Origin: an uncultured Clostridia bacterium
GTDB lineage: Bacteria; Bacillota; Clostridia; Oscillospirales; Ruminococcaceae
DNA: 64,000 nt
Assembly: GCA_947625375.1 (NCBI GenBank)
Contig: CANQOC010000002.1
Location: 1 to 64,000 of the forward strand
Direction: 5' to 3'
Position numbers and translations under genes: made by a program
Notes under the pieces: generated by a model
What the model was told of the DNA's origin: nothing
Databases searched by the model: none
Seen by the model: only the letters and a program-made list of their open reading frames with translations
Part shown: in pieces, positions 34,443 through 42,359 of the stretch
How positions within the stretch are numbered: the first letter of the stretch is position 1
How the letters are laid out: every line of letters begins with the position of its first letter

Positions 34443-34980
34443 TCGTAGGAGCTGAAGCTGAAGCGATGCGTTCCCCCTTTCCATGTGGAAAGGGGGACAG
34501 GGGGATAGGAGTCTAAAAACAGTATGAGCGAAGCGAATACCTTATAGCAAGGTATGACGCCGCGCTCATGTTTTATTATACATGTGCAAGTGTCCTCTCT
34601 TGCCAAGTACCACTCCCCTCGAGGGGAGTGGTCGCGCCGTTCACGAACGTGAACGGCCGGGTGTGGGGTGGAACCCCCTCTCTCTCACTGAGGGAGAGGG
34701 GGCAGGGGGTGTGGAAGAAAGAGAACGTGGAAACAACTAAAGATGTTACACTTAGCGTCCTTCGTAAAGCGACACATTATAACGGCATGATGTCTCACAA
34801 ACTTTCCCCGCCGTCAGGCGGCTCTCTACCCTTAGCGATGCGAACCCCCTCCCATGTGGGAGGGGGTAGGGGGTAGGAGTCTAAAGACAGTATGAGCGAA
34901 GCGAATACCTTATTACGGGGGCAGAGCTGTGCCGCTCTACGTCCGTCAGCGAATTCCTTATTACCGTCAGTGCGTCGCTT
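34443..34980. repeat. Repeat-filled region between the PP2C and second MATE genes
   Basis: No gene supported. Contains a CCCCCTTTCCATGTGGAAAGGGGG hairpin variant (arms split near 34480), inverted ATTCGCTTCGCTCAT units (near 34525 and 34893), composite repeat D in inverted orientation (34568-34722) and a CCCTCCCATGTGGGAGGG hairpin (~34847-34870). Confidence 0.65.
34568..34722 (-). repeat. Composite repeat D, copy 4 (inverted)
   Basis: Reverse complement of the copies at 8347 and 60006: the CCACTCCCCTCGAGGGGAGTGG hairpin comes first, then GCCGTTCACGAACGTGAACGGC, then the CTCTCTCA/TGAGGGAG hairpin and GCAGGGGGTGTGGAAGAA. Confidence 0.7.
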
Positions 34981-34988
34981 GCTCCCCC

Positions 34989-36386
34989 TCACCCCGTCAG
35001 ATTATTGACCCAGACCCGCTTACGGACGAGCACAAGGCCGATTGCGCAGCGAATCAGGCCGGAGAGCTGTTCGGCGAGCATTATCATCTCGACCGGCATC
35101 GACGGGACGAAGCGGGTGAGCACAAACACGAGCGGAAAGTTTATCGCCCAGATTGCACCCGAGTCGAAAATAAAGGTGATTACGGTCTTTCCGCCCGAGC
35201 GGAGGGTGAAATAACAGGCGTTCAGGAACGACTGTATCGGCATACCCGCCGCAACCGCAAGAATAAGCTTTGTCGCGAGGCTCCGAATCTCCGGTTCGGT
35301 GTTATAGAACATCGGGAAGACCGGCGCCGCGGCCGCCATCACAAGTCCCGTGATGACGCTCGACACGACCGAGACGGTCAGAAGCTTTCGGTCGACGTCG
35401 ACCGCCTCGTCGGTCTTGCCCGCGCCGAGCGCGTTTCCGACGATGATTGCGATTGCGCTTCCGAGAGAAAGATAAACCACGTTAAACAGGTTCATCACCG
35501 TCACACAGATGTTGTCGGCGCTGACGACCTCGAGTCCGCGGACCGAGTAGCACATCGTGACCGCGGCGATGCCGAAGCTCCAAAGCGATTCGTTGAGCAG
35601 AAGCGGCGTGCCCTTTCTGATGATTTCAAGGACGATCTTCTTCGGAATATGCGCGCTCCTGTACAACCCCTTCGCAAACGGGTTGCGGTCGGTGTGCCGG
35701 TGTGTCCACATTATGACGATGACCGCCTCGACATATCTCGAGACGACGGTTGCGACTGCCGCGCCGACGGCCCCGAGGGCGGGTGCGCCGAGCTTGCCGA
35801 AAATGAGAACCCAGTTCAGGAAGAGGTTGACGAAGACCGCCGCGATTCCCGCGAGCATCGGGACGACGGTTTCGCCGGTCTCGCGGAGTGTTCCGGCATA
35901 AGCCTGTGTCACCGCGAACGGCAGGAGTCCCGCCATGATTACGGCAAGGTATTCCGAGCCGTGACGCAGGGTCGCAGCGGGGTCGCCGACCGAGGCGTTT
36001 CCGGATATGTAAAGCGAAATGAGGCTGTCGCGGAAGAGTCCGAAGACCAGAATCCCCGCCGCCGCGATTACCGTGCAGATAATAAGCTTGAAGCGCATTG
36101 TATAGCGGACGCCCTCGTCGTCGCGGCTGCCGTGATACTGCGACGTAAAAATCCCCGCGCCCGAGATTGCGCCGAATATGAGGATATTGAAGACAAAGGT
36201 CAGCTGGTTCGCGATGGATACGCCCGTCATCGGGTCGGTTCCGGTCTGTCCCACCATAATGTTGTCGAGCAGACCGACAAACGTCGTTATCGCGTTCTGC
36301 ACCACAATCGGCAGACACACCCCGAACAGCATTTTATAAAACGCCCTGTCGCCGAAATACTTTTTCCTGAATTCACCGAGTGTCAT
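34989..36386 (-). CDS. MATE-family efflux transporter
   Basis: A 465-residue twelve-helix antiporter. The opening YKMLFGVCLPIVVQNAITTF and VGLLDNIMVGQTGTDPMTGV are the standard MATE N-terminal helices, with the second half beginning near IPKKIVLEIIRKGTPLLLNE. It probably exports cationic drugs or metabolites with Na+ or H+ exchange; substrate unknown. No C-terminal extra domain, in contrast to the fusion at 30852. Transcribed alone from the promoter at 36417-36445, divergent from the hybrid kinase at 36639, with which it may share regulation across the 250-base spacer. The gene ends eight bases before a repeat-rich tract. Confidence 0.9.
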   Translation of the reverse strand: MTLGEFRKKYFGDRAFYKMLFGVCLPIVVQNAITTFVGLLDNIMVGQTGTDPMTGVSIANQLTFVFNILIFGAISGAGIFTSQYHGSRDDEGVRYTMRFKLIICTVIAAAGILVFGLFRDSLISLYISGNASVGDPAATLRHGSEYLAVIMAGLLPFAVTQAYAGTLRETGETVVPMLAGIAAVFVNLFLNWVLIFGKLGAPALGAVGAAVATVVSRYVEAVIVIMWTHRHTDRNPFAKGLYRSAHIPKKIVLEIIRKGTPLLLNESLWSFGIAAVTMCYSVRGLEVVSADNICVTVMNLFNVVYLSLGSAIAIIVGNALGAGKTDEAVDVDRKLLTVSVVSSVITGLVMAAAAPVFPMFYNTEPEIRSLATKLILAVAAGMPIQSFLNACYFTLRSGGKTVITFIFDSGAIWAINFPLVFVLTRFVPSMPVEMIMLAEQLSGLIRCAIGLVLVRKRVWVNNLTG

Positions 36387-36416
36387 AGGTGCCTCCTGTT
36401 GAAGATGTCTCTGTAG

Positions 36417-36445
36417 AGTGTATATTAAATGATTGAAAAAGTCAA
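36417..36445 (-). promoter_or_regulatory. Promoter of the second MATE gene
   Basis: TTGACT (36445-36440) and TACACT (36422-36417), spacer 17 bp, on the minus strand. Confidence 0.7.
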
Positions 36446-36467
36446 GCGGAATATGTTCGGAGGGTCT

Positions 36468-36545
36468 CTATCCTCTATCTTCTATCCTCTAATCATCTAT
36501 CCTCTATCTTCTGACATCTGACAATCTCACTTCTGTCTTCTTGAC
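36468..36545. repeat. Pyrimidine-rich degenerate repeat tract
   Basis: Loose repetition of CTCTATCTTCTATC and TCTGACATC words for nearly 80 bases between two divergent promoters. Related tracts lie at 5160, 7699, 9360, 14265, 41060, 45371 and 61432, purine-rich on one strand or the other. Confidence 0.6.
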
Positions 36546-36577
36546 GCTTCTGTTTATTCCCCATACTCCCTCAATTA

Positions 36578-36606
36578 TTGACATCCCTCCCTCTTCATGT
36601 TATAAT
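36578..36606 (+). promoter_or_regulatory. Promoter of the cytoplasmic hybrid kinase gene
   Basis: Perfect boxes TTGACA (36578-36583) and TATAAT (36601-36606) with a 17-bp spacer, 33 bases before the ATG. Confidence 0.85.
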
Positions 36607-36638
36607 ATTCTAAATATTACCTTTAAGGGGGCGGAGGA

Positions 36639-38567
36639 ATGGCGGACGTCGGATTTAACGGGTACTGCGAGTTGATGCCGGTGCCGGTGTTTGAGTTCGG
36701 GCGCGGAGAGAACGGCTGGGAAATTGAGCATATGAACCGGCTTGCGGTTGAGCTTTGCTCCGGCATGGAGGACGAGCTTCTCGGGTCGCTGTCCGAGGCG
36801 CTTGCCGCCGGCGCGGACAAATGGCGCACAAGTCTTTGGGACCGCGAGCTCTTCGGAGTCGTCTCATATCCCGAGGAAAAGCGGGCAATCGCCGCCGTGC
36901 GCGACATCACCGACGACATTCCCCGGCTCTCCGACGAGGTCGGCTCGGCAAACGCCGCGCTTCGCAGCGCGCTTGATGCCGCCAACGCCGCAAACCGCGC
37001 AAAGACCGACTTTTTGTCGAACATGTCCCACGACATAAGGACCCCGCTCAACGCCATCATCGGAATGACCACAATCGCCGAGGCGCACCTCGACGAGCGC
37101 GAGCGCCTTGCGGACTGCCTCGAAAAAATCGGCCTGTCCTCTAAGCACCTCCTCGCAATCATCAACGACATTCTCGATATGTCGCGAATCGAAAGCGGAA
37201 AGATGACAGTCTCGTCCGAGACATTCACGATGGCGGACTTCATTCACTCGCTGATGGCTGTGTTCCGCCCCAACGCCGAGGCGAAGCGGCAGAAGATTCT
37301 TCTCGACTTCACCGGTATCGTCCACGAAGAGGTACTCGGCGACCCGCTGAGAATTCAGCAGGTTCTGGTGAATATCCTCTCGAACGCCGTAAAGTTCACC
37401 CCCGAGGAGGGAACAATTTCGCTCACCGTCCGCGAGACTGCCGAGACTATAAGCGGCGACCGCAAATTCTCGTATTATGAGTTCACCGTTCAGGACACCG
37501 GCATCGGCATGGACCGCGAATTCATCGAAAAAATATTCCTGCCGTTCGAGCGCGACAAAAACGTCCACCACATCGAGGGGACGGGCCTCGGAATGGCAAT
37601 CACACAGAATCTCGTCAAGATGATGAACGGCGAAATCACCGTCGAGAGCGAAAAGGGAAAGGGCACGAAGTTCACCGTCACCCTCCCGCTCGAACAGCTT
37701 GAGCGCGCCGAGGGCGGATTCGAGGCACTCCGCGGACTGAAGGTCCTTGCCGCCGACATCGACGCCGCCTCGCTCGACAGCCTGAAAAGAATGCTCGGCG
37801 ACTTCGGAATGGAGTGCGACGCGGTTGCGAGCGGCTGGGAGGCACAGGACCTCGCCGCAAAGGCGCACATCAGGGGCGAGGACTATTTCGCAATCCTTCT
37901 CGGCTGGCGTCTGCCGGTCGTCGACGGGGTGCAGACATGCCGCGAAATCCGGGCGATTGTCGGAAAGAAGACCCCGATTATAATCATGTCTTCCTATGAG
38001 TGGAAGATGACCGCCGACGAAATGCACAAATACGGCGTCTCGGAATTCCTCCCGAAGCCGCTGTTCCGCTCCCGCCTCGGCGAGCTGCTCTACAGCTATA
38101 CCGACGAGGGGCGCACCGCAAGGAATAAGTCGGAAAACGGCGATTCCGAAAGCTTTGCGGGCAGCAGGATACTTCTCGTCGAGGACAACGAAATAAACCG
38201 CGAAATCGGCGTCGAGCTTATCGGCATGCTCGGGGCGGAGGTCGAATGTGCCGAAAACGGGCGCGTCGCGCTCGAAATGTTCCGCGACTCCCCCGCCGGA
38301 AAATACGATTTGATTTTCATGGATATACAGATGCCCGAGATGGACGGCTTTGAGGCGACAAGGGCAATCCGTGCGCTTTCGCGCGAGGACGGAAAGACGA
38401 TTCCGATTGTTGCGATGAGCGCAAACGCCTTTGTCGACGACATTCGGGCATGTAAGCGCGCGGGCATGAACGCACACGTTCCGAAGCCGGTCAGCATTCA
38501 GAGTCTTGCCGAGACGATGAGCCGCTTTCTTCACGGCGGCGGCGAACCCGTCTTCGACGCGGACTGA
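36639..38567 (+). CDS. Cytoplasmic hybrid histidine kinase with one dead and one intact receiver
   Basis: 642 residues without membrane helices. A short PAS-like N-terminus (1-90), a coiled helix, HisKA with MSHDIRTPLNAI (His131), HATPase with N-box VNILSNAVKFTP, G1 DTGIG and G2 GTGLGMA (315-320), then two receiver domains. In the first (about 366-485) the phospho-acceptor site reads AILLGWRLP, with Gly422 where Asp is needed, so it cannot be phosphorylated; the second (about 509-635) has intact EDN and MDIQMPEMDG with Asp562. It forms an operon with the HD-GYP-like gene 14 bases downstream. The signal is unknown; the first receiver probably serves as a binding or allosteric domain. Confidence 0.9.
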   Translation: MADVGFNGYCELMPVPVFEFGRGENGWEIEHMNRLAVELCSGMEDELLGSLSEALAAGADKWRTSLWDRELFGVVSYPEEKRAIAAVRDITDDIPRLSDEVGSANAALRSALDAANAANRAKTDFLSNMSHDIRTPLNAIIGMTTIAEAHLDERERLADCLEKIGLSSKHLLAIINDILDMSRIESGKMTVSSETFTMADFIHSLMAVFRPNAEAKRQKILLDFTGIVHEEVLGDPLRIQQVLVNILSNAVKFTPEEGTISLTVRETAETISGDRKFSYYEFTVQDTGIGMDREFIEKIFLPFERDKNVHHIEGTGLGMAITQNLVKMMNGEITVESEKGKGTKFTVTLPLEQLERAEGGFEALRGLKVLAADIDAASLDSLKRMLGDFGMECDAVASGWEAQDLAAKAHIRGEDYFAILLGWRLPVVDGVQTCREIRAIVGKKTPIIIMSSYEWKMTADEMHKYGVSEFLPKPLFRSRLGELLYSYTDEGRTARNKSENGDSESFAGSRILLVEDNEINREIGVELIGMLGAEVECAENGRVALEMFRDSPAGKYDLIFMDIQMPEMDGFEATRAIRALSREDGKTIPIVAMSANAFVDDIRACKRAGMNAHVPKPVSIQSLAETMSRFLHGGGEPVFDAD

Positions 38568-38581
38568 GCGGGAGGACGGAT

Positions 38582-40456
38582 ATGGAAAAATATCAGGAAG
38601 AATATCTTGAACTCCTAAAGCGCGCCGCAAAGAGCACCTGTCCGCCCGCCGAGGAGCACAGTCCGGATTCTTTTCTCGAAGCGCTGAGCGAGGCGAATGC
38701 CGCTTCAATCGAAGAAATCAAGCGCGGGACGGAAATCCTCCGCGAAAATCTCTTTCCGCTTCTCGACAACATTCTTTCGGCGTCGGACGAAGAGCTTGAA
38801 TCGCTGAACGAATTTGCCGGAAAGCTTATGAGCGGCGTCGAACAGAAGGACGTCGGTCTTCACTACCGTATTCACCTTGCGCTTTTAAGCTATGCGCGGC
38901 ACAGCGGACTTAAGGAGATGCTTATCCGCGAGCTTTATCAGACCGCGATGGCGCTCTATAACCTCGAAACAATGCTCAGTCCGAATGCGCTCCGGCTCTT
39001 CACCGTCAGAATGAGGGTATATTTTTCCGAGGCGGCGTCGTATTTCGATTCGGGCGACTATGACGGAATCACCGACGCCGAGACGCGCGGATATATCCAC
39101 CGCAGCATGGGAAATATCGCCCTGAGCTATGACACCTCGGACCCCGAGTCGGCCAAGGAAAAGCTTGCCGCCGTGACCCGCTCGATAAACATTCTCTCCG
39201 ACCCCGACGTCCGGGCAAAGACGCCGTCGCTCCCCTGGGACGTGTATCTTTATAAGAGCCATCAGGAGCGGACGAGCCTTCTGAGCTTTCTCCGCACGGG
39301 TCACGCCAACCCCGACGCGTTCGCACAGGTCCTTGAATCCGCGCAGATTGTTCAGGAACACCAGCTTAAGCAGATGCGCGAGCGCGGAGAAATGCTCCAG
39401 CCGAGGTGGCAGTATGCCTATCTTGCCGCAAGATATCACTGCGGCGCATTGCTGCTCGAAGAGCTTCTTGATGCGCTTTACAGCATGTCCTATTCGGTCG
39501 ACACCGAGGACAGCTACGGCGCAAACGCCCTTTTCTCGCACGTCAGCGTCCCCGCGCTCTATATGGAATACTCTAAACAGCTTAGTAACGACCGCTATGC
39601 GCACAAGCTTCCGGCCGCAGTCCACAACATGACAAAGAGAATGTTTGCGTGGATTGTCCGCGCCCCGAGCAGCGACAGCAACGAAATGCTGATGTTTTAT
39701 CTTCGTCAGTATCTTTACACATATACCGAATACCCCGGTGGAATCCCCTTCTTCGACGTACTCCAGAACGCCTTTGCCGCGCGCCACCCGGTCACCTATG
39801 CAAGAATGTTCATTGCCGGGAAAATTTCGCGCCAGCTTATTCTCTGGGCGGTCGACGACTGTCCCGAAAAGCTTGTCGGTCTTTCGGACACAAAGACCGC
39901 CGAGGACGTCGTCAGCCGGAAAGAACAGCTCGGCGAACTTGCCGAAAAGGCGGGGCGGCTTTATGACACCGGAATGGTTCACTTTGTGAACCTCGAGGCG
40001 TCGGCCTGCCGCGGACTTTTCACCGAGGAAGAGGCGATTATTCAGCTTCACGCGCACTGCGGCGCGCAGCTTCTGAGTATGCACGAATCGACGCGCATCT
40101 ATGCGGACGTCGCCAAGGGGCACCACTGCCGCTATGACGAGCGCGGCGGATATCCGACCGACTTTTCGCCGTCGGCTTCGCCGGTCCGTGCGCTTATATA
40201 CACCGTCGCCGCCGCGGACGCGCTGGCCTCGTGCACAAAGGAGCTTTCGAGCCGCTACCGCCCCGAAATGCCGTTCGAGGAGGTCTGTGCGTCGCTCGAG
40301 GCCGAGAGCGGGAAGCGATATGCGCCGTACGTCGTCGCGCTGATAAACTCCCCCGAGCGCCGCGGGGAGCTGAGGCGCCGCCTTGAAACATGGCGCCATG
40401 AAGCGTACCTCGATATGTACAGCCGGAGGGAGAAGATGGCGGAGAGGGGCGGATAA
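38582..40456 (+). CDS. Helical-repeat protein with a degenerate HD-GYP-like domain
   Basis: 624 residues. The first 440 are helical, with tetratricopeptide-like character (LALLSYARHSGLKEMLIREL and similar pairs), and match nothing I can name. The last 165 resemble an HD-GYP output domain: LYDTGMVHFVN (460-470) where LHDxGM is expected, HAHCG (490-494), GHHCRYDERGGYP (513-525), then ALIYTVAAADALA and a closing RYAPYVVALI. The first metal ligand of the HD pair is Tyr461, so cyclic-di-GMP hydrolysis is doubtful. Being 14 bases after a hybrid kinase with a free receiver, it may be part of its output pathway. AGGACGGAT before the ATG is a modest ribosome binding site. Confidence 0.75.
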   Translation: MEKYQEEYLELLKRAAKSTCPPAEEHSPDSFLEALSEANAASIEEIKRGTEILRENLFPLLDNILSASDEELESLNEFAGKLMSGVEQKDVGLHYRIHLALLSYARHSGLKEMLIRELYQTAMALYNLETMLSPNALRLFTVRMRVYFSEAASYFDSGDYDGITDAETRGYIHRSMGNIALSYDTSDPESAKEKLAAVTRSINILSDPDVRAKTPSLPWDVYLYKSHQERTSLLSFLRTGHANPDAFAQVLESAQIVQEHQLKQMRERGEMLQPRWQYAYLAARYHCGALLLEELLDALYSMSYSVDTEDSYGANALFSHVSVPALYMEYSKQLSNDRYAHKLPAAVHNMTKRMFAWIVRAPSSDSNEMLMFYLRQYLYTYTEYPGGIPFFDVLQNAFAARHPVTYARMFIAGKISRQLILWAVDDCPEKLVGLSDTKTAEDVVSRKEQLGELAEKAGRLYDTGMVHFVNLEASACRGLFTEEEAIIQLHAHCGAQLLSMHESTRIYADVAKGHHCRYDERGGYPTDFSPSASPVRALIYTVAAADALASCTKELSSRYRPEMPFEEVCASLEAESGKRYAPYVVALINSPERRGELRRRLETWRHEAYLDMYSRREKMAERGG

Positions 40457-41060
40457 CGGCGCACTGCCCGTAATAAGGTATTCGCTACGCTCATGCTATC
40501 TTAGTCACCCCACCCCGGCCCTCCCCTCAAGGGGAGGGGGTGTAGAGGAAACTTACGAGTGTAATAGGAAAATTATATCTGCGTCCGACTTTTTATAAGG
40601 TATTCGCTTCGCTCATGCTATTTTTAGTCTCCTATCCCCCTGCCCCCTTTCCACATGGAAAGGGGGGCACGCATCGCTCCGGCTTCAGCTCCTATGAGGG
40701 CGCAGCCGCGACCGCCGGAGGCGGTCGGAACGAAAGGAGCAGTAAAACTCCAGAGGGAGTTTTACTGCTCCTTTTTGTTTGCGCGCGAAGCGCGCGGGGT
40801 GCGTCCGAGGTTGTGGAGACGCCGCGCTGCCATATAAAAGGAGTCCGCCATACGGCGGACGGCTTATCACGTCACCTTGACGGTGACGTGATTACGCCAT
40901 ATCCCCTCCCCCTTCCCCTCCCCGACGGGGAGGGGAGTTCTGCGTCGCCAAAGTTTAGTGAGCCGCCTACGGCCGACAGCCAATCTCGCCGCCTTTCGCC
41001 GCGGATAAGTTGCCGCAAAAAACTCAGCGGAGCCTACACCATACAAGGCTGCTCCGCATA
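40457..41060. repeat. Repeat-filled region after the HD-GYP-like gene
   Basis: No gene supported. ATTCGCTACGCTCATGCTA and ATTCGCTTCGCTCATGCTA units (near 40487 and 40603) bracket a ~100-bp unit (40499-40598) that recurs at 59488-59576 and, inverted, at 1142-1231. A CCCCTTTCCACATGGAAAGGGG hairpin, a cloverleaf element and a GTCCGCC/GGCGGAC plus CGTCACC/GGTGACG pair follow. Confidence 0.65.
40698..40806 (-). repeat. Cloverleaf repeat element, copy 7
   Basis: Outer arms GGGCGCAGCC and GGGGTGCGTCC (wobble pairs), arm GACCGCC-GGA-GGCGGTC, central arm GGAGCAGTAAAACTCC paired with GGAGTTTTACTGCTCC, last arm CGCGCG/CGCGCG around GAAG. Confidence 0.7.
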
Positions 41061-41094
41061 ATCTGTCTTCTGTCTATCTGTCCTCTGCCCTCTG

Positions 41095-42357
41095 TCAGAA
41101 CCCCGGCGTGCCCTCGCTCCTTGCCGCTTCAATCCGGTCGCTGTCGAGGCGGGAAACACAGCCGGCGACGTCGGTCTTGCCGCGGAGCATATCCCCTATC
41201 GCGGCGGCGACGCGGTCGGCGCTGTAGCCGACAATCCGCGAGGCGGCGGTCGACACCCGCTCCTTCTCGGCGACCGACACGCTCATGTCCGTCACCATCT
41301 TCGACTGAATATTCGTCGTCTGGCCCTTGAAGCAGCTCACCGTCGAAATGCCGTCGAAGGCGCGGTTATAGTTCTCCGCGGTCGCACAGAATCCGAGGAA
41401 CCCGAGCGCCTCGTCGAGACTGCGGCTGTTTTTGTTGACCATCATCATGTTAAGGTTGCCGCCCTCATATGTCCCGCCGTCGGCGGTGTTCAGGAACACC
41501 GGCATAAGCGCGAAATCGTCCTTTGAATACGTTCCGCCGGCTTCGAGGTCGGTATAGAACCAGGTGTCCCAGATAAATGTCATCACCGCCTTGCCCGACG
41601 CCATCGTCGGACTTATCTGCGACCAGCCGATGTTAAGATAGTCGCTCCCGAGCCAGCCCTTTTCGGCGGCGTCACGGACCCACTTCACCGCTTCGGCGAC
41701 CGCCGGAATCTGTGCGTAAGTGATTTTATTTTCGTTGATTTTTTCGAGGAGCGACGGGTCGTCGGCAAAAATCGGGTCGAGCGCAAACTGAAGCATCCAG
41801 GAGCACCCGTCCGCGGGCCAGCAAATCGGCGTATACCCCGCCTCGGTGAGCACCTCGCACAAAAGGTCAAACTCGGCCTGTGTCGCCGCGGGGCGAAGAC
41901 CGAGGCTGTCGAGAATCGTCTTGTTATAATAGCAACCCGAGACGGAATTTTCCCAGAACGGCAGTCCCAGAAGGTTCCCGTCGGCGTCGAGGCAATAGGC
42001 CTTCGCGCTGTCGGTGAGGTCGCCGACCCAGCTCTCGTCATTTAAATACATAAAGTTATTTTCGACGTCGAAGCGGTTGAGGTCGGAGTTGTGAAAGTGC
42101 ATGAATATGTCCGGCACGCGGCCCTTTTCGATTGCCTCGGCCGCCCTGTCCTCAAACTCGGTGTCTTCATAAGCGATGATTTTAAGGCGGTTTCCGGTCG
42201 CGGACTCGTACTGTTCAAAAATGCTCTTCATATAGCTCTTTTCAAGGTCGCTCTTCTTCCCCATGACCGTCAGAGTTTTCTTCCCTCCGGCACACGACGA
42301 AAGGCAGAGCGCCGCCAAAACCGCCGCCGCAAGGACCGCAATAACCCTTTTTATCAT
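41095..42357 (-). CDS. Orphan sugar-type solute-binding lipoprotein
   Basis: About 420 residues with a type II signal peptide (lipobox LSSC, Cys22 from this start) and the fold signs of an SBP_bac_1/8 extracellular binding protein: LTVMGKKSDLEKSYMKSIFE, LNDESWVGDLTDSAKAYCLD, and LLGLPFWENSVSGCYYNKTI, then FLGFCATAENYN near the C-terminus. No permease or ATPase gene is nearby. It directly follows a membrane hybrid kinase (the first ATG at 42363 overlaps its TGA; the second, at 42357, has a better-spaced AGAGGA site and is preferred). The pairing suggests that it presents a sugar to the kinase sensor domain instead of feeding a transporter. Confidence 0.85.
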   Translation of the reverse strand: MIKRVIAVLAAAVLAALCLSSCAGGKKTLTVMGKKSDLEKSYMKSIFEQYESATGNRLKIIAYEDTEFEDRAAEAIEKGRVPDIFMHFHNSDLNRFDVENNFMYLNDESWVGDLTDSAKAYCLDADGNLLGLPFWENSVSGCYYNKTILDSLGLRPAATQAEFDLLCEVLTEAGYTPICWPADGCSWMLQFALDPIFADDPSLLEKINENKITYAQIPAVAEAVKWVRDAAEKGWLGSDYLNIGWSQISPTMASGKAVMTFIWDTWFYTDLEAGGTYSKDDFALMPVFLNTADGGTYEGGNLNMMMVNKNSRSLDEALGFLGFCATAENYNRAFDGISTVSCFKGQTTNIQSKMVTDMSVSVAEKERVSTAASRIVGYSADRVAAAIGDMLRGKTDVAGCVSRLDSDRIEAARSEGTPGF

Positions 42358-42359
42358 CG

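Noticed and set aside
32582..34606. Minus-strand open frame of 674 codons
   Set aside because: Antisense to the PP2C gene and running into repeat DNA; low-complexity, Arg/Val-rich translation without recognisable domains.
36864..38708. Minus-strand open frame of 614 codons
   Set aside because: Antisense to the hybrid kinase, whose domains are unambiguous on the plus strand.
38885..40399. Minus-strand open frame of 504 codons
   Set aside because: Antisense to the HD-GYP-like gene; no start signal or domain.
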